Notes: generated by a model not told the origin, from the sequence alone. Counted from the stretch's first letter, positions 8,429-18,187 are shown. The stretch: 27,099 nt of DNA from Hypsibius dujardini (GCA_001579985.1 LRSR01007767.1:1-27099), one strand, 5' to 3'. Numbers and translations are program-made.

Positions 8429-10809
8429 ATGGGTCAGCCCTTCCAGTCAGTAAACTGCTGTCCTTGCGTCATAGATGAAGATGAAAAGGCGGCCCGCAAA
8501 GTGAGCAGGAAAATTGGTCGGGAAATGGAGAAAGAGGAGAAACGGAGAAGACGAGTGGTCAAAATACTCTTACTCGGAACTAAGGAAGCCGGTAAGTCCC
8601 ATTGCGATCCTGTTATCGCAAACCTCACACACATACCGGGTGCGGGAATACTTTTGGCACTACACTAAAATTGCTGAATGTAACCCTATATGAACTGATA
8701 AAACAAATGTATGCTTTATTTCGAAAGAAGACCTATAGATCTGTGAAACATTTGCTCGGTTCGACGTTGGGGCAGGAGCAGGACAGGTGTTATGCATTGG
8801 TTTGTGGCAGCACCTAAAAATTAATTTTGGCCTGAGTAATGGCAGATTTTGCCAAGTTCGCTGACCCAGATCAAAACTGGTTCGCATTTCTCAAAGCAAA
8901 GCGTGAGCAACAAAAAGTTTTAACACGTATGTTGTAGGACTTTGATGGGGCTATCTCACGCAAAAGAAAAAATCAATTTGACGGCAACTTTGGTTTTAAG
9001 AAAAAAGAAAACGTCGCAGGGTCAAGTTCAGCCAATTTCTTAAATCGTGTATCTCTAACTTTAGATCAAAACTGGAAACCCGAAATGCAACAACAATCAA
9101 TATTTTTTAATAAAAAAGGGGGTGCAATAATTGGGCTCTTTAATGTGATTAAAATTATCACAATCGCATAACAACTGAAAAAGTTATTAGCGTAGACCCA
9201 GACCCGTACACCATTCAGACCATTTGTCTGAAAATGTTTACATTTTTTTTAAAGGTCTTCCTCAATTTAGTGGTGCACGATTGATTGAATATTTCTGATT
9301 TTTTTTTGTACAGTACACTGACATAGATCTATAGTTTGCCGTTTTAGTTTTTTAGATTTGCTTTAAAGTTGACGGAGATCTGAAATACGGTCCATGGGAC
9401 AAATTATAACAGTGCTGGTTCTTGGGTTTTCCGAAACAACTTCTGATATAACAACCCGAATTTCGATTTTGAAAGTGATTCGGATAGCCATCAAAGTGGG
9501 CTTTCTAGTGCAAAAAATATTTTGTCAATAGCATACACACAGTTCAGGCGAGGGCTTGCGAAGGCCAGTGCCAAAAGTATTCCCGCACATGGTATGCATT
9601 CACACAGATCTGTACAGCTGTAGCGGAATTACTTCTTCAGCCCACACCCAAACCCATACGCTCACGCATGTGAATTCTATAAGTGGGCGCGCTGGATTGG
9701 GCGTGGGCTTGAAGAAGTAACATCCGCCACATCTGTAATCAGATAAACTGTAACTAGCTCGGTTTTCGTTTTTAGGGAAATCAACCGTTCTAAAACAGAT
9801 GCGAATTATTCACTCTAAAGATTTTGAAGACGAAGAAAGTCGACTACCGTTCGTGGATACAATCAGGAAAAATGTCATCGAAGCCACCCAAATTTTGCTG
9901 CGAAACATGGAAAGGCTGGGCATGAGTCCGGAAGACGATCGAAATCGCTCACATAACGTGCCTGTGTTTATCAAGGAGGCCGTCCTTACGATGTTTTCCA
10001 CAGATCCCGTCTCCATCCTGGCGTTGTTTTCGTCCATTCTGGCCATCTGGGAAGACCAAGGCATTCAGGCGTGCTTTCACCGACGAGCCGAATTCCGGTA
10101 CGACTACCTCAACGACTCTAGTCAGTATTTTCTCAATCGCATCGCCGCCATAGCTGACCCCAAATACGTCCCCACGGAGCAAGACGTCCTTCGTGCCAGA
10201 CAGTGCACGGCAGGGGTACAGCAGTACAGTTTCGACTTCAGGGGCGTACCATTTCGAGTTATGGACGTTGGAGGTCTACGCTCCGAACGCCGGAAGTGGA
10301 TCCACTGCTTTGAAGATGTCACATCTGTCCTCTTCGTGGCCGCTCTTTCCGACTATGACAAATATCTCCTGGACAAGAAGGACAACCGGGCCGTCAATCT
10401 ACTGGAGGAAAGCTTGGCCCTCTTCAAAGTTGTAATTAGCAATCACTGTCTGCAAACGGCCGCGCTGATCTTGTACCTCAACAAAACCGACATTTTTGCT
10501 GATAAACTGATGGAACGTGACTTGAATGATCATTTTCCGGACTATGTTGGAGAGCGTGGTAACAGTGACCCGGCTAGGCTGTTTATTTTATCAAAGTACA
10601 AAGATATTGCTTTGAGCCATTTGGAGAGCAGCCCGGGTGGGGACATTCGGCGGGCTCTTTGGAGCTCAAGGTCGCAGAGGAGTCAAGAGGAGAGGTTGTT
10701 GTACACGCACTTCACTTGTGCTACTGATAATGAAAATATAGCGTTTGCAACGGCTGCCGTTCAAGATCACCTCATGCAAGCAGCGTTGAAAGATTTTCAT
10801 TTCGCCTGA
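8429..10809 (+). CDS. Heterotrimeric G-protein alpha subunit, divergent, with switch-II Leu
   Basis: Exons 8429-8591 and 9776-10809 give 398 residues. The N-terminus MGQPFQSVNCCPC suggests myristoylation at Gly2 and palmitoylation at Cys10, 11 and 13. Visible motifs are the P-loop GTKEAGKST (50-58), switch I RARQCTAG with Arg196 and Thr199, switch II DVGGLRSER, NKTD (290-293) and TCAT (368-371). Leu222, codon CTA at 10276-10278, replaces the Gln that positions the hydrolytic water in Gα proteins. Between NKTD and TCAT is an insertion of about 25 residues rich in Ser and Arg. The tail DFHFA lacks the Gi-type Cys and fits no standard class. The intron splits the P-loop glycine codon. The start is the first ATG, in CCACCATGG context. 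A signalling GTPase at the plasma membrane is well supported; effector and receptor partners are unknown. Confidence 0.95.
8636..9592. mobile_element. Tc1/mariner-like element in the Gα intron (957 bp)
   Basis: Terminal inverted repeats GTGCGGGAATACTTTTGGC are perfect over 21 bases (8641-8661 and 9567-9587) and extend outward with two mismatches to TA on each side (8634-8635 and 9593-9594). The interior is AT-rich without an open transposase frame, so it is a non-autonomous or decayed copy. It makes up most of the 1184-bp Gα intron and begins 44 bases inside the donor. Confidence 0.85.
9615..9735. mobile_element. TA-flanked foldback MITE in the Gα intron (121 bp)
   Basis: Arms of about 41 bases pair across the element: CAGCTGTAGCGG and TTACTTCTTC at the left match GAAGAAGTAA and CCGCCACATCTG at the right. 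TA lies on both sides (9613-9614 and 9736-9737). It sits 20 bases past the larger element, 40 bases before the acceptor of exon 2. Confidence 0.85.
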
Positions 10810-10862
10810 CATGCTCATTTTACTATTACATGTACAAGCCTATGTTGTTCGGACTCATATCC

Positions 10863-10868
10863 ATTAAA
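10863..10868 (+). promoter_or_regulatory. Candidate polyadenylation signal of the Gα gene
   Basis: ATTAAA lies 54 bases after the stop codon, at a usual distance for a 3' end. Confidence 0.5.
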
Positions 10869-10869
10869 G

Positions 10870-11456
10870 TTCCTTTGATAGAACCCAAAGATTTTTTCAA
10901 TAGTTTCCTACCAGTAATAAGGGGCTTTTGTCTCGACGATTTCGGATCCTGATTGGGTACTGTAGAGTCCCATCCGGGGTGCCAACGTCATGACAGAGTA
11001 AAAAGCGACCGTTTGATCGATTGCAAATGTGTGCGAACCACAAGACCGCACGTGTCGATTGCTTGATTGATTAAACAGCTCACAGTTAATTTTCATCCTT
11101 CCTTGGTGCGGTCTATTCATTGATTCGTGCTCGTGAAGATGTCACATTCACACCTCTCCGCTAGAGTACCAGAATTCACTGATGCAGATATCATATTATA
11201 CAGTACGAATAATAGTATTTCAGATGGCAGTTTTTAAACTCGAAAATAGTCGAAGACAGATCAAAATTAAAAGAGCTTGACAGATTGATATTGAGAACCA
11301 AACATAAGAAGTCTGCCAGCGTAAGAAAGCAGTAGTGTCCAGATCAACATGCATGAGAATGAAAGATAACCAATACCACAAAAGTGGACCAGTTACCAGC
11401 GCGGAACGGAAAAACCAACCACACAGTGTGAAACAATACACAACACGGACCGCTGT
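10870..11456. other. Convergent spacer between the Gα and CS-domain genes
   Basis: The two genes converge here and I see no gene, repeat or RNA. The open frames on the minus strand are short and lack any recognisable motif. Confidence 0.5.
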
Positions 11457-13134
11457 TTAATCTAATCCATTCTCAACCAACGCCTGACTTGAATCCCCGA
11501 TCTCGGCCACATTATCCACTCCATTCTCCCCAACATTCCCCGGGCCCACAGTGAATATGGCCGAATTAGCCACATTCTCCTCCGTGGTGATAGCTCCAAG
11601 TGGTGCTGCGACACGCTTAGAGTCCGCCGCCGTGTCCGGACCGTTCATAAAGCGTTTGGCCGGTCGTCCCTGATCATTCTCATCATCCGACTCATCGTCC
11701 TCATCATCTTCATCACTCCCGGAAGAGCTCACCGTCTCTGGATCCAAATCACCCCACGCGCCGCAGCGCCCCTGGCTAGAATTCTTCCACAATCGCGACC
11801 ATACGACCAGCGGTTTCACTTTGCGAAAGTACATTTCAACCAACGTCGGTGAAATGCGCGAAAACTCTGGCTCGGGCCAAATCCGATGCGGAAGACGCAA
11901 CGGTAGATGATACTCGATCATGGGACGAGGAGTGGTCTCGGGACGTGTGGGAGGGTAAGGACTGCCATCAGCTTTGCAGCGAAAGACAAGATCTCGTCCG
12001 TTGCACATGAGGCTAAAATCCTTTGGCAGTAAGTTCTTCACCATGATGTGGATTCGAACAACACCTTTGGCCTGGTACCACTGGAATCGAGGCCGCACCT
12101 GCACATGAAGACAAATGTGTATTAGTCAGGCAAGCAAAAGTCAAACGGAGAAGGAAACAAACTTAACAAAATCCCATACAATGAAACAGACACAAACACG
12201 CAGACAGATCGAAAAACAGACACAAACACGCAGACAGATCGAAAAACAAACAAGCTAGCCAGAGAGCTAGTCAACCCGGAAGACATACCCGAAGACTGAC
12301 AGAAAGACAGACGAATAGACCAAGACAGACACGAGGCTCGAAAACTGGCCAACGAAAAAGATAATAATGAATCAAAATACATGAGGAAAAATTAAGACGA
12401 ACCGCTGGTGGTTCCGCCTCGGGAAAGCAAGCGATCAGAGTCTTCCTCCGTTTCGACTTCTTCTCCGACTTTCCGGATATGATGCTACTATCCCTGCTGT
12501 CCGTCTCCGAGTCAGCCGTCAAATTGCGCGTGCTGGATCCGAAGATGGGCGACGATACCGACCGATGAATAAACGGCAAAACCGTATTTCCCCCAGGGGT
12601 CTCCCGATTCGGGGCGCTCTCTTCCCCCGCAGCACTGCCAGGGGGTCGAGTTTGTAAATTCTCCAGTGTCGTCTTCTCCGCGAGCTGGCAAAACTGGATG
12701 AACGACTCTAGCGGCGGAATAGATTGACTATTCGAAATCGCAGGCGGGACATTGGTCGCCGGTTCATCCAGGCAGAAATCGCTGAGGGAAGAAAGGGACT
12801 GCACAACGGTCAATAACGGCGTCACCACGCTGGCGTTGCTTCCTCCATTGCAATGCTCCCCCATGTCAATTACGGTGGAAATGGCGTCGTCCAAGCTGGA
12901 TCCGGTGGAGAGGAGGTTGACGGATTGGGAGATGACCCCGAAATCGGGGATAACAACGGTAGTCGTGGTGGTGGTGGCGCTGGAAAAATCGGAGGAAACA
13001 GTCGCGTCGAGTGTAGAAATTGCCGTCGTCGTCGTCGTTGTTGTTGTTGATGTTAACTCGGCCTCGGTCAGAGAGAGCAACTCGAATGGCCGCACGGGTT
13101 CTGTCTGATCGCAAGCGTTATCGACGACATCCAT
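11457..13134 (-). CDS. CS-domain (p23/SGT1-like) protein with disordered Thr-rich and acidic regions
   Basis: Two exons, 13134-12403 and 12098-11457 on the minus strand, join in phase 0 (GCG|GTTCGT donor, TGCAG acceptor) to 457 residues. Residues 1-244 are low-complexity: poly-Thr runs encoded by a GTC/GTT microsatellite, many Ser, and a basic KKSKRRK patch that could be a nuclear signal. Residues about 247-355 form a CS domain, seen in FQWYQAKGVVRIHIMVKN and the closing VEMYFRKVKPLVVWSRL. The tail has an acidic SGSDEDDEDDESDDEN tract followed by basic GRPAKR. CS domains usually bind Hsp90 or act as co-chaperones. TPR, SGS and CHORD modules are absent, so the family member cannot be named. 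ATG at 13134 is the first in frame. The gene is head-to-head with the THOC5-like gene. Confidence 0.85.
12186..12250. repeat. Direct repeat in the CS-gene intron
   Basis: A unit of about 34 bases, with CAGACACAAACACGCAGACA as its core, occurs twice in tandem, followed by further CAGA-like sequence. It lies within the 304-bp intron. Confidence 0.85.
13019..13053. repeat. GTC/GTT trinucleotide repeat encoding poly-Thr
   Basis: A run of GTC then GTT triplets on the plus strand encodes a Thr homopolymer in the minus-strand CS-domain protein. The apparent plus-strand frame rich in Val is its shadow. Confidence 0.85.
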
Positions 13135-13227
13135 TTTTGCTGTAAACAAATGCAATAGCGAGAAAAGCCAGGAGAATGATTAAAGTTCAAACCAACCAAA
13201 AGAGTATATAGAGGGGATTCTATATTA

Positions 13228-13348
13228 CACACGTGACAAAAACCTTGCGCTAACCGAGTTAAGCCATTACACTCGTTGCTTGGCTGTTGTACACAGCCGT
13301 CGAGTTAAAGTGGTTGATTCGGTTAGCGCAAGGTTTTTACCACGTGTG
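13228..13348. mobile_element. E-box foldback MITE, copy 2
   Basis: A 121-bp copy with ends CACACGTGACAAAAACC and GGTTTTTACCACGTGTG and TA on both sides (13226-13227 and 13349-13350). Its arms of about 36 bases are nearly perfect. It lies about 94 bp upstream of the CS-domain start codon. Confidence 0.9.
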
Positions 13349-13455
13349 TATTATCTTTTGAAACCAACCAAGCGACTTACTAGCCTACTAGGGGGCCGAA
13401 AATGGGCGGGGGCGTGCCGAACGTACTGTGGGACCCCTAACCAAAATAATTCATA

Positions 13456-13577
13456 CACACGTGATAAAAACCTTGCGCTGACCGAGTTAAGTTATTATAC
13501 TCGTTCCTTGCATGTTGTACACAGCCTCCGAGTTGAAAGGCTTAATTTCGGTTAGCGCAAGGTTTTTGCCACGTGTG
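13456..13577. mobile_element. E-box foldback MITE, copy 3
   Basis: A 122-bp copy, flanked by TA on both sides (13454-13455 and 13578-13579) and separated from copy 2 by 107 bases in the same spacer. The loop sequences of copies 2 and 3 also align (TTGTACACAGCC), so the copies share a recent source. Confidence 0.9.
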
Positions 13578-13702
13578 TACATAGTCGGTAGTATATTGTT
13601 CAGGATTCAGGAATCGTACGAATCCGGGAAAAATTTCTGCCGCTGCAACATAAATAACTTTTTGGAATCCCTTAACATTAAAATAAAATTGTTGATTTAG
13701 GA

Positions 13703-15635
13703 ATGGCAGTTGTAACAGCCGACATTCATCCGGAGATTGTGAAAACGGCAGCAACCCAGCAAGCAATGAAGACTACAGCCACTACTTCAATGGAACCTGC
13801 GCCCGTCGTTGCGACCTCGGCGGATAATTTCCCCAGTTTCGAACAAGACTTGGCCGCCGCTCGCAAGGAACTCAATCAACTTTCCAAGTTCCTGAATGTC
13901 CTGATACTCGCCTACAATAATGCCCACAATTCCCCCCTCACCGCGTAAGTATCAATGAACGTGACTGGTTGATTGATGTATTGCTCGCTTACATGTATTT
14001 GTTTATTTACGTGCAAATTACTAGACAATCGAGCAATCAAGCCTTTGTTTCCCTTTCTATTGTCGCTCAGAAGAAATCGGAGGAGCTTCGAAATCACACT
14101 GCCATACGTGCTTTGCGTTGTTTCAATATTTAATTATTATATTCTACTCATTTGAAGGATGTACATAATGTTAATGGTACAAAATGTGCTTTGCTCACTC
14201 GAATGAATCAATTATTCTCTTGTTTGACTGATGATTTCATTCCCATTTAGTGGTCAAATCATCAATCAATCCATCAAATCATCAAATCATCAATCAATCG
14301 ATCTACACGTTAGTTTACTGCTGAGAGGTTATCATTGTAATACTTCTTGCAGGCACCACAAACTGGTCAATCGCATCGGTGCGAAACTTCTGTCCGGCCT
14401 GACATTCTACCGGAATTCCGCACGAAAGTTGGCCATTCATTGTCGGACAGCGCAAGAGGCACAACAGCTCATTTATTCTCAGCCGTCCGCGGAGTTCTTC
14501 AAGCTGGAAAGACTCCGCGCCGAACTGGACCAACTGAAAAGCGCCGTGGCCCGTCTGATTCCGCAGGACTACTCGGTCTTCAGTGATTTGAAGCTGATTT
14601 CGGTGGAGGAGGTGATTAAGCTGCGGCCGGATCTAGGTGTCGATGCTCAACACCACTCCGAGACGGATAGCCATGACCAGCATCACCGCGTGTTCTGTGC
14701 GCAGATTGAATATGAACAGGAGCGGCGGAAGAAAGTGATGGCGGAAATTGAGGTGCTGACGAAGAAGAAGAGGAGCCTTCAGGATGAGGTGAGATCCGTC
14801 CTGTCTGTTTGCTATGGCACTTTAAAGGGAAATGTCTCTCTGTCTTGATTTACCATCGCCGGGAATTATCAGTTTTCGCCGTGTAATTCTGATGCCACCC
14901 TGCATTCAGCATGATTGATTTGGTGGCTAAGAATTGTGGCTAAGCATTTCCCAAGTTGACGATTAGAATTGCACAGAAAAAGGGATACCATTTTGAACCC
15001 TTGATCGAGTGGGTCATTTCCATACTTAGTTCCGCGACAGATAGCGACAGCGCACGGGTCACGTGACGTAATGGTTGCCCGCTGTACACGTAAAGTTTGC
15101 TAACGAGTAGGGGGGGGCCAATTTAACGTCACACAGCTCGTGCGCCGTCGCTATCTATCGCGGATATACAGTATCCCGTTTCATTGCATGATTGTTTGTT
15201 CCTGTCCCGGCAGTTTTGTTTTGGGAATTGTTGGGCGGCGGGGTTGCGTTCGTGTGTGACAGCAGGTTGTTTATTTTATTGCAGGTAAAAAAGAGGAAGG
15301 ATTCCCTAGTTGCCGTCACTGACGACATCGACAAGGACGGCAAAGCTCTGCTGGAAAAGGTTGCCGGAAAACTGAACCTCTCCGCGGCTGATTTAGAACG
15401 GGACATCAGCGAGATCGGTCCCGCGGTCCTAGACGCTGTTTACTCACTCCAGAATCGGGAAGAGGAACCGGCCACTCCAATCGCGGTGGAGAATGACGTT
15501 GAAATGGTTGACATCACCGAGACTCCGATCACGACACCCGAGATCGTCAATAATGAATCACCGGAAGACATAATAGCGCGAGAGGAGGGCGAGGCGTCGG
15601 ATGAAGGGGAGACTTGCAGTTCCCCGCCTCCGTAG
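13703..15635 (+). CDS. THOC5: THOC5-like THO-complex subunit, short form
   Basis: Exons 13703-13944, 14353-14788 and 15285-15635 join in phase to 342 residues. The middle matches the THOC5 (Fmip) pattern. A helical segment with LERLRAELDQLKSAV precedes LISVEEVIKLRPDL, which corresponds to the LVSLEEF region of THOC5. After that comes the coiled-coil stretch IEYEQERRKKVMAEIEVL and a Lys-rich helix. The protein ends in an acidic, Ser/Pro-rich tail instead of the large C-terminal domain of animal THOC5, which is usually about twice as long. THO couples transcription to mRNA export in the nucleus. The assignment rests on pattern similarity over about 150 residues. A diverged nuclear coiled-coil protein is the alternative. 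It is divergent from the CS-domain gene. Confidence 0.62.
14260..14303. repeat. ATCA-rich low-complexity tract in a THOC5 intron
   Basis: Irregular repeats of AATCATC and AATCAATC precede the exon-2 acceptor at 14352. There is no other signal. Confidence 0.7.
15029..15166. mobile_element. Foldback element with a CLEAR-like E-box in a THOC5 intron
   Basis: Arms CCGCGACAGATAGCGACAG (from 15032) and the reverse complement ending at 15163 match at 23 of 25 bases. TA can be read at both borders (15027-15028 and 15167-15168), though slightly asymmetrically. The inner left arm carries the palindrome GTCACGTGAC (15058-15067) running into TGACGTAA. It is non-coding and sits in the 496-bp second intron. 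Confidence 0.78.
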
Positions 15636-16550
15636 ACTGTACTTCACTGAAACCTTTTTTAATTGAAGTATCTTTTTTATGCCATCGTATCTATTTATTG
15701 ATAACCTTCATGTTGCCTGCCACTAAACAATATGTTGGCAATTGCACAATTCCTTTTTTGAACGCTATCGTTTCAGCTTTACAACTATTATAATAACTGA
15801 ATCCACTTGCGTGCGGAAAACGGAAGTAGGATCTGCCTGATAGGTGGCAGGAACCACACGCGCAAAGGTTAAGGTTTTATTTTTCCTTGATGGCATAAAA
15901 TACCAGAGGTGACCTTTCCCACCCTCGGATACAGACCCACGGCGTTTGTGCGCCCAATCAAACGCGTATTTCAAGGGAAAACGATAGAAAGTGATCAAAA
16001 ACAAAGGATTGTTGATATAGTAAAATACAACAAATATTTATGTCTAAATAAGAAAACAGGCGATGTGGGTGGGTAAATTTTGAAAGAATTATCGGCTGCA
16101 ATGAATAAAAGGGGTCAACTAAATGTTGAGAAGACGCGAAGCTGACCACACAGAGGACGGCAAAGCCCCCCGGCGTGTCTTCCATATTAAACACAGATTA
16201 TCTGGGAAGTAATATTTTCCGTAACTTTGACGTTAAGATTAACCAGCGCTGTTTTACAATAAGCTCTTTCGAGCTTAACAATTCGTCCTTACCTGAAATG
16301 ATTTATTGAGATGTTGTAAGTCTTAAAGTTGCACATTCAAAAGACTGAGTGGTGACAGTTCGTGTTAAACGTTTTACACCACGCATCTGTATGACCGAAA
16401 TTGTCATGATTATTTATAATAAGCCTTGTAACAACTAATTACTGACAACAGTACTCTAAATTGTACTAAGAAGTACAATGCAACAAATGGTGTAAGAACA
16501 TAGCATGTACGTAATTCCATCGTAAAGAAATAATGGTTTCCCTCCCAAAA
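15636..16550. other. Convergent spacer, no gene recognised
   Basis: The THOC5-like gene and the first receptor converge here. An open frame at 16004-15765 on the minus strand has no recognisable domain, good start context or splice partner. I see no repeats or RNA genes. Confidence 0.5.
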
Positions 16551-17621
16551 TTAATTAGATGCAATCATTGAGCGAGAGGTGAATAGTCCGGAAATTCTGA
16601 GATGATTCGTTGCGTATGCAAAGATGACCGGGTCTAGCGTAGTCTGGAGTGAGAATAAGATCTCCCCCATTTGCAGGTACAACGGTACGTTGAATGAGTC
16701 ATTTTGATTTCGTAGAAGATAGTAAACGTCGATGGGGGTCCAGCAAATGATCACACTCACTGTCAGCAGGGTCAACAAAAAGAACCCATGAGACTTTTGC
16801 TTTCGAATACGGATTGGGATAGCGGGAACCGTCGCAGGCGCATTGGTCAATTCTGGTCGTACCGTTCGACTATTCGGTATACCAGACCCCGGTGTATGTA
16901 CTGGTTCAACTGCGTTTTTTCTGATCAGCAGTAGATGTTTTCGTTCACGTCTAACTTTGGCGACGTAAACAATGGGCCACGCAAGAACTATGACCAAATG
17001 AGGCAGATTGAAGAACAGGATTTCAGCTAGGAAATCGTACGTTCCCAGCACACCGACATTGATGAAGCACCCGTACGATGCCACGGGCTGCCGGTAATAC
17101 AAAGTGTCTAAGATCATTTCCGGTGCCGCCACCAGGTGAATGTAGATCCACATGCTCAGACAGATCAAGCCAGCGGTGCGGACCGAGTGAATGCTCCGGT
17201 AGGAAATCGGATGAACCACCGCCCAAATTCTGTTCATTCCAATCAGCAGGTGGCTATGATAGATTCCGGCTTCCACGACACAAATAACATACAAGTACGC
17301 GGAGCAGGCGGTGTTGCTCAAGACCCAAGTGGAGGAATGGAGGTTACTCAGAAAGTCCATTGGATATAGCACGGAAACGCATATTAGATTCGCGATGAAG
17401 AGATTGATTAAGTAAATGTTAAATGAAGTTCTCAGGGTACGGGAACTGATGAGAAAGTAGAGAAGCGTGCCGTTGGTGATAATACCGGAAATGCAAGTCA
17501 CTATTGAGAAGAATGTCAGGACGGACCAGGTCACCGTTGTATTCTTTGCTTGACCACTACTGACACTCTCATTAGAGAGCAATGAGGAATAATTTGACGT
17601 ATTATAGCGCGCCGAAGACAT
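16551..17621 (-). CDS. Rhodopsin-like G-protein-coupled receptor (orphan), paralogue A
   Basis: One intronless frame of 356 residues with seven hydrophobic segments and an extracellular N-terminus bearing N-glycosylation sites (NTS, NYS, NES, NTT). TM1 carries TNGTLLY. TM2 reads LINLFIANLIC, with Asn at the usual sodium-binding Asp. TM3 ends MNRIWAVVHP in place of DRY. TM4 has the conserved Trp. The second loop has one Cys (YGCF) that can pair with the TM3 Cys. TM6 shows CWTPIDVYYLL. TM7 shows LDPVIFAYA in place of NPxxY. The C-tail is only about 15 residues. It is about 50-60% similar to the downstream paralogue at 18188-19303. The ligand is unknown. The ATG at 17621 is the only one placed before TM1. 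Confidence 0.93.
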   Translation of the reverse strand: MSSARYNTSNYSSLLSNESVSSGQAKNTTVTWSVLTFFSIVTCISGIITNGTLLYFLISSRTLRTSFNIYLINLFIANLICVSVLYPMDFLSNLHSSTWVLSNTACSAYLYVICVVEAGIYHSHLLIGMNRIWAVVHPISYRSIHSVRTAGLICLSMWIYIHLVAAPEMILDTLYYRQPVASYGCFINVGVLGTYDFLAEILFFNLPHLVIVLAWPIVYVAKVRRERKHLLLIRKNAVEPVHTPGSGIPNSRTVRPELTNAPATVPAIPIRIRKQKSHGFFLLTLLTVSVIICWTPIDVYYLLRNQNDSFNVPLYLQMGEILFSLQTTLDPVIFAYATNHLRISGLFTSRSMIASN

Positions 17622-18187
17622 TCTGCCTTTTTATTCGTGCATATATAAGCGTGACAGCAATATTTAACCACTGAGTCTCCCACCGACATAAAATACGGCA
17701 GTTTATGTGGAAGTTTCCGATAAGGGATTTACGGGAGTCCGTTCTACCCTGGGGATATGTAACTAACAAAGGTGTGTGGAAGTCTCTGCACGCTTAGCGC
17801 TATTTGACGTTATGGAACGGAGCGAAATGATTGCAACTTTATTTACCTACATAATTAAAGAAATCTTCAAGCATATTCCGAAGTTACGGAGTTGACGTGG
17901 ACTGCAAACCCTTGACGAGCACTGCTCATGTGTTTGATCGATACAGTTGACTGACGCACTATTGAGAAACTTCAGTCAGACACGCTACGATCGAGAGAAG
18001 TATTTGCGGCTTCTGCAAAACTTTAATCACACGGTAAAAGTCAGTAGCCGCTACAATCCATTACGAACCTGTTCGTAATGGATTGTAGTGGCCAGTGATC
18101 TTGAATCTGAAATCGATGCAATACTATGCAGCTCATATCCACCGAACGTTTCGCTCCCTAAAAAGCGCGGAATGTCTCGGTGTGATG
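17622..18187. other. Spacer between the two paralogous receptors
   Basis: I see no gene. A long palindrome lies at 18041-18098. CTTATATAT at 17649-17641 (minus strand) is only about 20 bases from the ATG of paralogue A, too close to be an ordinary TATA box unless the leader is very short. Confidence 0.5.
18041..18098. repeat. Near-perfect palindrome with a two-base loop
   Basis: 18051-18068 (CTACAATCCATTACGAAC) pairs perfectly with 18071-18088 across two bases. The stem extends imperfectly about ten bases further on each side (TCAGTAGCC against GGCCAGTGA). The loop is too tight for a microRNA hairpin. A cruciform or collapsed foldback element is likelier. Confidence 0.9.

Larger units (their letters stand above)
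13135..13702. promoter_or_regulatory. Bidirectional promoter region of the CS-domain and THOC5-like genes
   Basis: 568 bases separate two divergent start codons, so the regulatory sequence is probably shared. The region holds two foldback elements and four CACGTG E-boxes (13230, 13341, 13458 and 13570). TTGATTTAG just before the ATG at 13703 could be a 3' splice site of a leader intron. No clear TATA box is seen on the THOC5 side; TATATA at about 13206 could serve the minus-strand gene. Confidence 0.5.

Noticed and set aside
12752-13108. Plus-strand frame rich in Val, 118 codons
   Set aside because: It is antisense to exon 1 of the CS-domain gene. The Val run is the complement of the poly-Thr codons.
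15765-16004. Minus-strand frame of 79 codons
   Set aside because: There is no domain, no good start and no adjacent exon, and it lies in a convergent spacer.
17641-17649. TATA-like CTTATATAT before receptor A
   Set aside because: It is only about 20 bases from the ATG, so transcription would start at or inside the coding region.
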